In this document: positions 17,083 through 25,985 of the stretch, one piece after another
Numbering within the stretch: position 1 is the first letter of the stretch
How the letters are laid out: each line of letters starts with the position of its first letter
From: Faunimonas pinastri
GTDB lineage: Bacteria; Pseudomonadota; Alphaproteobacteria; Rhizobiales; Afifellaceae
Assembly (NCBI RefSeq): GCF_900110915.1
Contig: NZ_FOFG01000010.1
Location: forward strand, 62,001-126,000
DNA: 64,000 bases
Direction: 5' to 3'
Program-made: the position numbers and the translations under genes
The notes under the pieces: model-generated
The model's input: the letters and a program-made list of their open reading frames with translations, nothing else
Database searches by the model: none
Told to the model about the DNA's origin: nothing

Positions 17083-17961
17083 TTAATTCAAAAGTCCTGC
17101 ATGCCTGAGTGCGGCGTCGATCTCGCGGCGGGTCTCGTCGCCGATGGTGACCAGCGGCGAACGCAGATCTTCCGACATGTGTCCGAGAACCGAGAGGGCA
17201 TATTTGGCGGGCGCCGGGCTCGGTTCAAGGAAGATTGCGCGATGCAGCGGCATCAGCCGGTCCTGATAGTCCAGAGCCTTGGTATAATCGCCTTCCAGGC
17301 ACGCGGCCTGGAACTCGGCGCAAAGCCGGGGCGCGACATTGGCCGTGACGGAAATGCAGCCATGGCCGCCATGTGCCATGAAGCCGAGTGCCGTCGCATC
17401 CTCGCCGGAAAGCTGGATGAAGTCCGGCCCCATCGCGTGGCGCTGCAGGCTGATGCGGGCGAGGTTCGCCGTCGCATCCTTGACGCCGACGATGTTCTCG
17501 CAGTCGTCGAAGAGCTGCTTCATCGTCTCCACGCTCATGTCGACGATGGAGCGCGGCGGGATGTTGTAGATAATCAGCGGCAGGCTGATCGCTTCCGCCA
17601 CGGTGCGGAAGTGCTGGTAAAGGCCGCGTTGGTTGGGCTTGTTGTAATAGGGTGTGACCACGAGCACGGCATCGGCGCCGACCTGCTCGGCATGGCGGGC
17701 GAGTTCCACCGCCTCGCGCGTGTTGTTGGAGCCCGCGCCGGCGATCACCGGCACGCGCTTGTTGGCGACCTCTACGCAGAGCTCGACGACCCGCCGATGT
17801 TCGTCATGGGAGAGTGTGGGCGACTCACCGGTCGTGCCGACGGGGACCAGCCCGGAACTACCTTCCCCGATCTGCCATTCAACAAAGGCGCGAAACGCCG
17901 CCTCATCCACTTCGTCGCCACGCATTGGGGTGACCAAAGCGGGAATGGAGCCCTTGAACAT
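17083..17961 (-). CDS. dapA: 4-hydroxy-tetrahydrodipicolinate synthase
   Basis: 292 aa from ATG 17961 (AGAGG five bases upstream). Schiff-base Lys161 is in GVKDATANL and Tyr132 in LIIYNIPPR. Thr43–Thr44 lie in [10 protein letters not shown], and Tyr106 in PYYNKPNQ completes the proton relay. It condenses pyruvate with aspartate semialdehyde, the first committed step to lysine and diaminopimelate. It leads the dapA-smpB-GNAT unit and diverges from the lytic transglycosylase. Confidence 0.97.
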   Translation of the reverse strand: MFKGSIPALVTPMRGDEVDEAAFRAFVEWQIGEGSSGLVPVGTTGESPTLSHDEHRRVVELCVEVANKRVPVIAGAGSNNTREAVELARHAEQVGADAVLVVTPYYNKPNQRGLYQHFRTVAEAISLPLIIYNIPPRSIVDMSVETMKQLFDDCENIVGVKDATANLARISLQRHAMGPDFIQLSGEDATALGFMAHGGHGCISVTANVAPRLCAEFQAACLEGDYTKALDYQDRLMPLHRAIFLEPSPAPAKYALSVLGHMSEDLRSPLVTIGDETRREIDAALRHAGLLN

Positions 17962-18048
17962 CGTTGCCTCTGCAGCATTCATCGAATTTGGCGCGGACGA
18001 TAGTGACCTCACACGCTGCTCGCAAGCAGACCTGCAAAGCCTGCCTTG

Positions 18049-18076
18049 TTGCTGACAAAAGAACGGTGTCTAGTAT
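18049..18076 (+). promoter_or_regulatory. candidate promoter placing the +1 at the transglycosylase ATG
   Basis: TTGCTG (18049–18054), 16 bp, TAGTAT (18071–18076). The -10 ends five bases before ATG 18082, so initiation 6–7 bp downstream would give a leaderless message. The match to consensus is moderate. Confidence 0.35.
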
Positions 18077-18081
18077 TGCCA

Positions 18082-20370
18082 ATGCAGAAACGCGTCGTGC
18101 TCAGCCTTCTCTTGCGTTCCACGAGTACCGTCATCGCGGTCTCCGCTGCGTTTCTTGTCGCTCTTCCCTTGTCGCAGGTATCGGGAACCGCGCTTGCCGC
18201 TTCCCATCACGCCCCTGTCGCCAAGCCGCACGCGGCGCCCAGGAAAGTCGCCCGCGAGGAACGCAAATCCTCCGCCAAGGCCGAAGCAAAGCCGGCGAAG
18301 ACTGCCGAGAAGCCGAAGACAGACGAATCCGTAGCCGTCGCTCTCCCACGCGAAAAGCCTGCCGACCCCGTCGCCGTGCCCGCAGTGCAAGCGCCGCGGC
18401 AACGTCCCGAGGTCACCTCGGCAGCCCTGAACTCACCGGTGGACGGCGCTCCCTTCTTCGGCTTCAAGCCCGATTACGGTTTGCGCAACGCCTTGGATGA
18501 AGTGCGCGGCGGCCATTACGACAAGGCCGAGGACATCTCCAAGGGGCTTCCGGATCCCCTCGCCTTCCGTCTGGTTTCCTGGCTGGTCGCCCGTGCTCCC
18601 GATGCCAGCCCTTCGCTTTCCGAGATCGAAGCCGTCCGGGCAAGCCATCCGGATTGGCCCGAGCCGAACCGCCTGCGCGTTCGCGCGGAATCGGCGTTCT
18701 TCCGCACCGGCCCGGACGACGCGACGATCCTTTCGCGGTTCAGCGACGCTGCTCCCACGACGACCTACGGCACGGTCGCCTTCATCGCCGCGCTTTCCCA
18801 TTCTGGGAAAACGGCGGATGCGGCGGCGCGACTCAGCCGGTTCTGGCGAACGGCCGATCTCGCCCCGGATCTCGCGGCACGGGTGAATACCGACCTGGGC
18901 TCGCTGCTCACGCGCGACGACCATCTCGCCCGTTTCCGCGCTCTCGTGATGAAGGGCCGCGGCCGGGATGCGCTGATCGAAGCACAGGCGCTCGGTGCCG
19001 GTTACGACGACCTGGCCCGCGTCACGCTCGCGGCGATGGGCGGCAAGGGTTCGGAAAACGATCTCGCCCCGCTGACGCAGCAATTTTCCGGCGAGCCGCT
19101 GTTCGTCTTCGCCAAGGCGCGTCTGCAACGCCGCGCGGGCAAGCTCGAAGAGGCGGCGAACACGCTCCTCAATATGCCCGATGGCATCGACGACATCGGT
19201 AATCCGTCCAAATGGTGGGACGAGCGGCGCGATCTTTCTCGCAACCTCCTCGATGCCGACCTGCCCAATGTCGCCTACGAGGTCGCCGTTCGGCAGAAGG
19301 GCGGCACCGACGAGGACCGCGCGGACGCCGCCTTCCATGCCGGATGGTACGCCCTCCGCTTCATGAACCGTCCCGATCTCGCGCTGCCCAACTTCAAGAA
19401 GCTGGCGGAACTGGCGACCAGCCCGGCCACGCAATCGCGCGCCTATTACTGGCTGGCCCGCACCTTCCTGGCCGAGGGGCGCGCGGTTTCCGCCACTGCT
19501 GCCTTCAACGAGGCGGGCGCGCAGGGCGCCTCTTTCTACGGCCAGCTTGCCCGCGAACGCGTCGGGCTCCGAACGACGGGACTGGAACGCAGCCCCGAGC
19601 CCACCGCCCTCGACCGCGTGCACTTCGCCGCCCGGGAAGACGTAAGAGTCATTCGCATGCTCGCCAGCGCGGGCCATGTCGAACTTGCCACGCCGTTTCT
19701 CCGGCATCTCGGCAGCAGCCTGAAGTCGCCGGGCGAGGTGGCGCTGGCCGTTTCGCTCAGCCGGCAGATCGGACAGCCCCGTGACGGCATGACGCTCGCC
19801 ATCGCCGCCGGCCGCCGCGGTGTCCCGGTCGGCGCTTTGGCCCTCCCATTCATGGGTATTCCGAGCACCCTCACCGTTCCGGCCGGCATCGACAAGGCGA
19901 TGGTCTATGCGATCGCCCGGCAGGAGAGCCGGTTCAATCCGACCGCCGCCAGCGGTGTCGGCGCGCGCGGACTGATGCAGTTGATGCCGAGCACGGCTCA
20001 GCACATCGCCCGCGCGCGGCAGATGCCCTATTCGCTCGCCCGCCTCACGAGCGACCCGGAGTACAACGCCACCCTGGGTTCGACGCTGCTCGCGAACCTG
20101 ATGGACCGGTCCGACCAGTCCTATGTGCTGACCTTTATCGGCTACAATGCCGGTCCCGGACGCGCGCAGCAATGGGTCCAGACCTATGGCGATCCGCGCG
20201 ACGGGGCCGTCGATCCCGTGGACTGGATCGAGCGTATTCCGTTCGACGAGACACGGAACTACGTCATGCGCGTGATGGAGAACCTGCAGGTCTACCGCTC
20301 GCGCCTCGGTCGGCCGCTTTCGATACGGCAGGATCTGGTTCGCGCGGTGTCGGTCGCCTCGGAAGGCTAG
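18082..20370 (+). CDS. soluble lytic murein transglycosylase, Slt70 type
   Basis: 762 aa from ATG 18082, giving a long signal peptide (MQKRVVLSLLLRSTST onward, ending GTALA-AS). A Lys/Ala/Pro-rich linker covers residues 40–115. A superhelical alpha-solenoid (about 130–570) follows, then the SLT catalytic domain with IARQESRFNPTAASG (Glu615 general acid), GLMQLMPSTA and FIGYNAGPGRAQQW. It acts in the periplasm on glycan strands. A TTG 12 codons upstream is possible but lacks a ribosome site. It diverges from dapA. Confidence 0.95.
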   Translation: MQKRVVLSLLLRSTSTVIAVSAAFLVALPLSQVSGTALAASHHAPVAKPHAAPRKVAREERKSSAKAEAKPAKTAEKPKTDESVAVALPREKPADPVAVPAVQAPRQRPEVTSAALNSPVDGAPFFGFKPDYGLRNALDEVRGGHYDKAEDISKGLPDPLAFRLVSWLVARAPDASPSLSEIEAVRASHPDWPEPNRLRVRAESAFFRTGPDDATILSRFSDAAPTTTYGTVAFIAALSHSGKTADAAARLSRFWRTADLAPDLAARVNTDLGSLLTRDDHLARFRALVMKGRGRDALIEAQALGAGYDDLARVTLAAMGGKGSENDLAPLTQQFSGEPLFVFAKARLQRRAGKLEEAANTLLNMPDGIDDIGNPSKWWDERRDLSRNLLDADLPNVAYEVAVRQKGGTDEDRADAAFHAGWYALRFMNRPDLALPNFKKLAELATSPATQSRAYYWLARTFLAEGRAVSATAAFNEAGAQGASFYGQLARERVGLRTTGLERSPEPTALDRVHFAAREDVRVIRMLASAGHVELATPFLRHLGSSLKSPGEVALAVSLSRQIGQPRDGMTLAIAAGRRGVPVGALALPFMGIPSTLTVPAGIDKAMVYAIARQESRFNPTAASGVGARGLMQLMPSTAQHIARARQMPYSLARLTSDPEYNATLGSTLLANLMDRSDQSYVLTFIGYNAGPGRAQQWVQTYGDPRDGAVDPVDWIERIPFDETRNYVMRVMENLQVYRSRLGRPLSIRQDLVRAVSVASEG

Positions 20371-20424
20371 ACCTCGGCGGCGTGATCCCCGAAGGTGCAG
20401 CCTTGCACGAGGGAACGCCGTCGA

Positions 20425-21312
20425 ATGACACATCAGGATCTGCGCGAAGGACGAATCATCCGGTTCAGGGCACAGGACGATCTGCAGCTTGCCGCCCGCA
20501 TCTTCGAGGCGCCCGACAGTCTTGAACTGCCGGTGATCTGCCTTCCCGGCTTTGCCCGGAACTCCCGCGACTTCATTCGGCTCGGTCAGTTCCTGTCGCA
20601 GGATGCGAACAGGCCCCGCACTGTCCTCGCCGTCGATTATCGCGGTCGCGGGCTCTCCGCCTATGACAGGAACTGGAAGAATTACACTCCCCTCGTCGAG
20701 GCGCAGGACGTCATGGCGTTGGCCACGAGCCTCGGCATCGAGAGGGCTTCTTTCGTCGGAACGTCGCGCGGTGGCGTCATCGCCATGCTGCTGGGCGTGC
20801 TTCGACCGGGCCTGATTGCCGGAGCCGCGCTGAACGATGTGGGCCCGGTGACGTCGGGAACAGGGCTCGCCCGCATGAAGCGCTATCTGCGATCCGCAAG
20901 GCCGGCCTCGAATTGGGACGAGGCGATTGTCCTCGTGCATCGGATGCTGGGCTCCGGCTTCACCGCACTCGATGACGACGACTGGCGATCGCTGGCTGAA
21001 GCCGTGTTCCGCGACATGGATGGATCGCTGCAGCCCGATTACGATCCGAACCTGCTGAGGACCTTGGAAGAGTTGGGCTACGAGGCTGCCATTCCGGTGC
21101 TCTGGCCGCAGTTCAGCACCCTGCGACGCGTGCCGGTTCTTTCAATCCGGGGAGAAAGCTCCGACTGGCTTTCGGAGGATACTGTCGCGCTGATGAGCGA
21201 GGGCCACCCGGACCTCACCGCGGTGACTGTCACCGGCCAGGGTCATGCTCCCCTGCTCCGCGATGCGGTAACATTGCAGACGATCTCCAGCTTCCTGGAA
21301 CGCTGCCGGTAG
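20425..21312 (+). CDS. alpha/beta hydrolase
   Basis: 295 aa from ATG 20425. The nucleophile elbow is GTSRGG (Ser), preceded by the oxyanion segment CLPGFARNSRDF and DYRGRGLS. The acid is probably the Asp in the SIRGESSDWLS region, and His is in GQGHAPLL. The lid region is replaced by a helical insert around SARPASNWDEA. The substrate is unknown; esterase-like or C–C hydrolase-like members look alike. It follows the transglycosylase by 54 bp and ends before the bidirectional terminator at 21362. Confidence 0.9.
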   Translation: MTHQDLREGRIIRFRAQDDLQLAARIFEAPDSLELPVICLPGFARNSRDFIRLGQFLSQDANRPRTVLAVDYRGRGLSAYDRNWKNYTPLVEAQDVMALATSLGIERASFVGTSRGGVIAMLLGVLRPGLIAGAALNDVGPVTSGTGLARMKRYLRSARPASNWDEAIVLVHRMLGSGFTALDDDDWRSLAEAVFRDMDGSLQPDYDPNLLRTLEELGYEAAIPVLWPQFSTLRRVPVLSIRGESSDWLSEDTVALMSEGHPDLTAVTVTGQGHAPLLRDAVTLQTISSFLERCR

Positions 21313-21361
21313 ATAGGGCGGCCTGTGCCTTCCCTGGAAGAAAGCTCGCCCCAAAAACAAA

Positions 21362-21384
21362 GAAGCCCGGCAGAGCCGGGCTTC
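21362..21384. terminator. bidirectional terminator between alpha/beta hydrolase and porin 1
   Basis: GAAGCCCGGC (21362–21371) and GCCGGGCTTC (21375–21384) form a perfect 10-bp stem with a 3-nt loop. On the minus strand it is followed by TTTGTTTTTGG, a strong terminator for the porin. The plus strand has a weaker TCGTTT tail. Confidence 0.9.
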
Positions 21385-21405
21385 TCGTTTCCAATCGAAG
21401 ATCGA

Positions 21406-22617
21406 TTAGAAGTCGCGCTGAACGCGGATCGCACCACCCCAACGGTCGCCGTCGCCGTAAGCGGCGGTCGTGCGGTCGAGGTTCTCGTACTCGACTTCGC
21501 CACCGATGGTCAGGCCGGCGATCGGCTGCCAGGCCAGCTGGAAGCCAGCGGTCCAGGTGTCGTAGTCGTAGGTGCTGCCCGAGTAATCCACGCTGGCGTA
21601 GGTGCCATCGAGGGTCGCGGTGATCTTCGGAGCCAGCTGAGCGCTGATACCGGCGCGAACGCTCCAGGAGTCAGCGAGGTCAAGGCTGCCGTTGACACCG
21701 TTGCTGAAGGAAGCATCGCTGAGCGGACCGCCGTTGCCGGTCGTGACGTAGCCCGTCGCGCCATGGCCGTAGGTTGCCTGCGAGTTCAGGGCGAACATCG
21801 TGCCCGGAACCTTGAGCTTCAGGCCAGCGCCGGCAGCCCAGCCGAGGTCGGAGTCGTTGTTGCCGTAGTCGTACGAGCCGTCCTCGTTGAACAGGCGGCT
21901 AGAACGAACCTGGTGCAGGGCGCCCATGATCTGGAACGAACCCCAGGCCTGGTCGGCACGAACGTTCGCGACGACATCCGGATACTGCTGGCCGGCGAGC
22001 GGGAACAGATCGTGGACGCGGCGAGCGACCGAGGACGAGTCCTCAACCGACACGGTAGCCGAGAGGCCCGAACCGAAGTTGAAGGTGTAGGCGCCAACCG
22101 TCGACTCGTTGGTCGGATCGTCGTTGCCGATGATGTCGGCGTACATGTCGGAGCCGTAGAAGTCGAAGAACGACGCCGTACGACCAGCCGTGAAGGTGCC
22201 GGCATCGTTCGAGATCTGAACGAAGGCATTCACGATGTAGGGATTGGTGTTGTAACCGTTGGTGATTTCGTCCGTGCCACCAATCGTCATACGCTCAAGA
22301 ACGTAAGCGCGAACGAGGCCGATGTCGGTCTGCGTACGGGCGTCGAGGTTGATCTCGGCGCGGGCAAGAGCGGAGTAGTTGCTCTGGCTACGTTCGCTGT
22401 TGGCGGACGACTCAACCCAGTTGAAGTCGGCGCGAACCATGCCGCCAATCTTCAGGCAGGTCTCGGTGCCCGGAAGATAGAAGAAGCCAGCACCGAACGC
22501 GTCGCACACCTTGACGTATTCAACCGGCTCAGGAGCCGCAGGCAGATCGGCAGCGTGGGCGCCAGTAACGGCAGCGAACGCGGCGGCGGAGCCGAGGAAA
22601 AGGCTCTTGAGTTTCAT
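21406..22617 (-). CDS. Rhizobiales outer-membrane porin (Omp2/Rop type), copy 1
   Basis: 403 aa. Signal peptide MKLKSLFLGSAAAFAAVTGA ends at HA-AD. The conserved mature N-terminus PVEYVKVCDAFGAGFFYLPG carries the two Cys (CDAFG and TCLKIGG) of this porin group. Alternating beta strands follow, with a terminal Phe (QRDF) as required for BAM insertion. It forms a general diffusion trimer in the outer membrane. GGAGG lies seven bases before the ATG. Tandem with copy 2, same strand, same length. Confidence 0.96.
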   Translation of the reverse strand: MKLKSLFLGSAAAFAAVTGAHAADLPAAPEPVEYVKVCDAFGAGFFYLPGTETCLKIGGMVRADFNWVESSANSERSQSNYSALARAEINLDARTQTDIGLVRAYVLERMTIGGTDEITNGYNTNPYIVNAFVQISNDAGTFTAGRTASFFDFYGSDMYADIIGNDDPTNESTVGAYTFNFGSGLSATVSVEDSSSVARRVHDLFPLAGQQYPDVVANVRADQAWGSFQIMGALHQVRSSRLFNEDGSYDYGNNDSDLGWAAGAGLKLKVPGTMFALNSQATYGHGATGYVTTGNGGPLSDASFSNGVNGSLDLADSWSVRAGISAQLAPKITATLDGTYASVDYSGSTYDYDTWTAGFQLAWQPIAGLTIGGEVEYENLDRTTAAYGDGDRWGGAIRVQRDF

Positions 22618-22667
22618 GTAAAGACCTCCAGTCCCAAGTTACAACGAGTCGAGGTTTTTCTTCTCTG

Positions 22668-22686
22668 CTCGCTGCAATGCAGCGAG
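22668..22686 (-). other. 5'-leader hairpin of porin 1 mRNA
   Basis: CTCGCTGCA-A-TGCAGCGAG is a 19-bp perfect palindrome about an odd base, foldable as a 7–8 bp stem. It lies 51–69 bp upstream of the start codon, so it would be in the leader if transcription starts further up. It could stabilise the message or be a protein site. Confidence 0.45.
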
Positions 22687-22976
22687 ATCTGGAGATAAAT
22701 CCCCTACCCCTCGTCTGTTCTGTTGAACAGTGGCGGCCCCGGAGGGCGCCTGAACCAGAGACTATTGATCCCCCCTGCCGACGCAACAGCGCTTTAGCAG
22801 AAACGTAGGCTTTGAAACCTCTTGTTGCAGTTATGTCACGAAACCGAGAGCAGCGGCCGCCGCCCACATGAACGAAATCGGAACTTATGGTTTACAGCCG
22901 TTAACCTTTCCAGTTCCTCAAGAAAACCAAGGATCCGAAAGATTCTGTTTTCGGTTCCCGAAGCCCACGAATCAAA

Positions 22977-23004
22977 AAAGCCCGGCAGTTGCCTGCCGGG
23001 CTTT
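22977..23004 (-). terminator. rho-independent terminator of porin 2
   Basis: AAAGCCCGGCAG (22977–22988) pairs perfectly with CTGCCGGGCTTT (22993–23004) around a 4-nt loop. On the minus strand the stem is followed by a T run (CTTTTTTGATT, counting the last stem bases). Its core is nearly identical to the terminator of porin 1. Confidence 0.92.
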
Positions 23005-23025
23005 CTGTTGAGAGGCGTAGTTCGA

Positions 23026-24237
23026 TTAGAACTTGCGCTGAACGCGGAGCGTGCCGCCCCAGACGTCGCCCGAGAGGTTGGAGGCAAGATAACCGCTCTT
23101 GCCGTCCACATTCTCGTACTCGACTTCCGCACCGATCAGCAGACCGGCAACCGGCTTCCAGTCGAGCTGCGCCGCAGCCGAGTAGGTCTTGTAGTCGTAG
23201 GCGTCGCCGTAATGATCGACATCGGCGTAGGAGCCGGTCAGCACCGCCTGCCATGTCTTGGTCAGGTTGGCGGTGATGCCACCGCGAACGCTCCAGGCCT
23301 TGGTCAGGTCGATATCGCCGTCCGCATCGTAGCGGGCGTCCGCCAGCGGGCCACCGTTGCCGGTCGTGACGTAGCCGGTCGTGCCTTCGCCATAGGTCAC
23401 CTGACCGCCGACACTGAAGATGGAGTGCGGGATCTTGACCGCGCTCAGCCCGGCGCCGACCGCCCAGCCCAGTTCATTGTCATCGCCGGAACGGTTGGAA
23501 CGGACCTCGTGCAGAACGCCCATGATCTGGGCCGCACCCCAGCCAGACTTCGCGCCGATCGAGGCGACGAGATCAGGCAGCTCCTGGCCACCATAGTTGA
23601 AGTCGTTCGTGAGATTGGTGCTGGCGCGACGGTACGGCGAGGGGCTCGAAGCCGCATCTTCCAGCGAGACGGCCGCATAGAAGCTGCCGCCGAGCGCAAA
23701 CTTGTAAGCGACGAGGTTGGTCGGGTTCGTCGGATCGTCGCCGCCGAGCACGTAGTTGAAGGCGTCCGTGCCGTAGACGTCGAAGTAGGAGTTCGCGCGA
23801 CCTGCGGTGAAGGTGCCGAAATCGCTGATGATGTCGACGAAGGCGTTCTGCAGCGTCGATGCGGTCGAAGAAGCATCCCCGGAAGAAGTCTTCGAGTCGA
23901 GCGTCATCCGCTCTTCGACATAGGTGTGAATCAGACCGATATCGCTCTGCGTATTCGTCTCAAGGAAGAGATAGCCGCGAGCACGGGTCCGAAAGTTGTT
24001 GAAGCTACGGTCGTTGACCCCATCAAGGTGGTCGGCATAGGCGAAGTCGGCGCGAACCTGGCCACCGATCTTCAGGCAGGTCTGGGTGCCCGGAATGTAG
24101 AAGAAGCCAGAGCCGAACGCGTCGCAAACCTTGACGTATTCGACCGGCTCGGCTGCTGCCGGCAGGTCAGCGGCATGAGCGACATTGACCACCGCGAGAA
24201 GCGCGGCAGAGCCAAGGATAAGGCTCTTGAGTTTCAT
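23026..24237 (-). CDS. Rhizobiales outer-membrane porin (Omp2/Rop type), copy 2
   Basis: 403 aa from ATG 24237 (GGAG eight bases upstream); a frame open to 24348 adds 37 unsupported residues. The signal peptide (MKLKSLILGSAALLAVVNVA) and the mature N-terminus (EPVEYVKVCDAFGSGFFYIP) are nearly those of copy 1. The surface-loop regions differ (for example LDSKTSSGDASS) while shared blocks such as GYVTTGNGGPLADA return. The C-terminus is QRKF. It is a paralogue with probably different pore properties or expression. Confidence 0.96.
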   Translation of the reverse strand: MKLKSLILGSAALLAVVNVAHAADLPAAAEPVEYVKVCDAFGSGFFYIPGTQTCLKIGGQVRADFAYADHLDGVNDRSFNNFRTRARGYLFLETNTQSDIGLIHTYVEERMTLDSKTSSGDASSTASTLQNAFVDIISDFGTFTAGRANSYFDVYGTDAFNYVLGGDDPTNPTNLVAYKFALGGSFYAAVSLEDAASSPSPYRRASTNLTNDFNYGGQELPDLVASIGAKSGWGAAQIMGVLHEVRSNRSGDDNELGWAVGAGLSAVKIPHSIFSVGGQVTYGEGTTGYVTTGNGGPLADARYDADGDIDLTKAWSVRGGITANLTKTWQAVLTGSYADVDHYGDAYDYKTYSAAAQLDWKPVAGLLIGAEVEYENVDGKSGYLASNLSGDVWGGTLRVQRKF

Positions 24238-24617
24238 GGATCCATCTCCAGTCCAGTTCAGGCGAGTCCAGGATCTATTTTCACAACCTGGAGTATTACT
24301 ACCCCCGTGCTGCGTTCTCCTGTTGAAGCGCGCCATCTCGTTAATCAAAGGGCGACTCTTCGTTCGCCTGCCCGCACACTATTTTTTTCCAACGTATGTT
24401 CAACGTCATAATAAGCTTTCGGACACGAGCCGTGTGCTTTGTGGCTTTTCGATCACTTCATACGAGTGACATATCATCGCTCGCGCCGCCCCCGACGGTG
24501 GCAGCGCACAGCGGCGATGAGATCGTGGGAGTTCCAGCAAGGGCGACCCAGCGCGGCAGCTTGCCAGCCGGAAGCGCGAGCGCCATTAGGAGGAGACCCA
24601 TCATCCGGTTCCGAACG
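24238..24617. other. 380 bp divergent region between porin 2 and allC
   Basis: This holds the porin 2 leader, including TCCAGG..CCTGGA arms at 24267–24272 and 24287–24292. An A/T-rich patch lies around 24380–24420, which may contain both promoters. A strong Shine–Dalgarno AGGAGGAG at 24588–24595 precedes allC. An in-frame open stretch upstream of allC from 24396 shows no protein-like features. Confidence 0.5.
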
Positions 24618-25892
24618 ATGTCAGCCCTTCCTGCTTCCTTCTCTCCCGTTTCTTTCGATCGCGATGCAGCCACTCGAATCATGCGGCGCTGCCGGGAACT
24701 TCGAGCCATCAGCGCGAGCCCGGGGGCCTATACCCGTCTGTATCTGACGGATGAGCATCGGCGCGCCGCCGACCTCATCAGCCACTGGATGCGGCAGGCG
24801 GGGCTTGCGGCTCGCATGGACGCCGCGGGCAATGTGATCGGGCGGATCGACGGAACGGACGCAACCGCACCGGCGCTGGTCCTCGCCTCGCATCTCGACA
24901 CCGTCCGCGACGCCGGCACCTATGACGGGCAGCTCGGGGTCGTTACGGCCATCGAAGCGGCAGCGGCCCTGATTCGACGGGCGGACAAGGAGCCGCTCCC
25001 CTTCCCCCTCGAGGTTCAGGCCTATGCCGACGAGGAGGGAACCCGGTTTCACACGATGCTGCTCGGAAGCGGGTTCGTGACCGGCCTCGAAGACGCATCG
25101 GTGCTCGCCAAAGCCGACAGCGAAGGCGTCACGATTTCGGAGGCCATGAAGGGGTTCGGACTGACGCCCGAGAGGATCGGCGACGCCCGTCGCCAGGCCG
25201 GCGATTTCCGCGCCTATATAGAAGTGCATATCGAGCAGGGTCCGGTGCTTGAGGCGGAAGGGCTTCCGCTGGGCACGGTGACGGCGATCGCGGGCCAAAT
25301 CCGCGCCGTCGTCCGGGTCCGAGGGATGGCCGGTCATGCCGGAACGGTCCCGATGGCCATGCGACGGGACGCTCTGGCCGCCAGCGCAGAAGCGATCCTC
25401 GCCATCGAGGCTGTCGCGAAGGCCGGCGCGGACCTTGTCGCCACGGTGGGAGAGATCCAGGCCGGGCCGGGCGCCAGCAACGTCATCGCCGGCGAAACGC
25501 GCTTCACTCTCGATCTGCGCTCCGGGAACGGCCTGGCCAAGGCTGCGGCCTTCGAGGAGATAGAGCGGCGACTCCGGGAAATCGGCACGGCGCGCCGCGT
25601 GGTTTTCGAAATCGAGGTGGGCTCGAATACGGGAGCGACAGCCTGCGACCCTGGCCTGATCGAATGCATCGACGAGGCCTGCGAGGCCGTTCAGGGTCGA
25701 TCGCTTCATCTGCTCTCCGGGGCGGGGCACGATGCGATCGCCCTTGCCGGCCTTTGTCCTATCGGCATGATCTTCGTGCGGTGCGAGGGCGGGATCAGCC
25801 ACAATCCGGCGGAGAACATCACCGAGGCGGATGCGGGCGCGGCCTTCGCGGCACTCCTGCATGCCGCGCAAACTGTCATTCGGCGAGGCTGA
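24618..25892 (+). CDS. allC: allantoate amidohydrolase (M20 family)
   Basis: 424 aa from ATG 24618. Metal ligands of the M20/carbamoylase fold are visible: His92 (ASHLDTV), Asp103 (TYDGQLG), Glu139–140 (YADEEGTRF), with VHIEQGPVLE and the C-terminal GGISHNPAE. It hydrolyses allantoate to ureidoglycine, CO2 and ammonia. N-carbamoyl-amino-acid hydrolases share the motifs, but the allantoinase next door supports AllC. The start is uncertain: AGGAGG lies 24 nt before this ATG, and is placed correctly for an in-frame ATC at 24600. Confidence 0.9.
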   Translation: MSALPASFSPVSFDRDAATRIMRRCRELRAISASPGAYTRLYLTDEHRRAADLISHWMRQAGLAARMDAAGNVIGRIDGTDATAPALVLASHLDTVRDAGTYDGQLGVVTAIEAAAALIRRADKEPLPFPLEVQAYADEEGTRFHTMLLGSGFVTGLEDASVLAKADSEGVTISEAMKGFGLTPERIGDARRQAGDFRAYIEVHIEQGPVLEAEGLPLGTVTAIAGQIRAVVRVRGMAGHAGTVPMAMRRDALAASAEAILAIEAVAKAGADLVATVGEIQAGPGASNVIAGETRFTLDLRSGNGLAKAAAFEEIERRLREIGTARRVVFEIEVGSNTGATACDPGLIECIDEACEAVQGRSLHLLSGAGHDAIALAGLCPIGMIFVRCEGGISHNPAENITEADAGAAFAALLHAAQTVIRRG

Positions 25893-25985
25893 ACCTACCT
25901 GGCGACGAGCGGTCGAAGCCCGCGCCGGGTGGCAAAGTCGGGAGCCAACCCGAAATCGCCGGAGACTTCAGTACGGAGCACCACG

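Larger units (their letters stand above)
22618..23025. other. 408 bp between the two porins: 5' region of copy 1 and terminator of copy 2
   Basis: No coding frame is supported. It contains the ribosome site of porin 1 (GGAGG near 22629), a 5'-leader hairpin at 22668–22686, an inverted repeat CTGTT..AACAG near 22720–22735 and the porin 2 terminator (22977–23004). The promoter of porin 1 must lie in the middle but no clear -35/-10 pair stands out. Confidence 0.55.

Noticed and set aside
18433-20940. 835-codon minus-strand frame opposite the Slt70-type transglycosylase
   Set aside because: Antisense shadow of a gene with intact catalytic motifs; no protein-like composition.
21325-24411. Long plus-strand open frames (457 and 529 codons) opposite the two porins
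   Set aside because: Both porins have signal peptides, ribosome sites, terminators and terminal Phe on the minus strand. The plus frames resemble each other only because the porins do.
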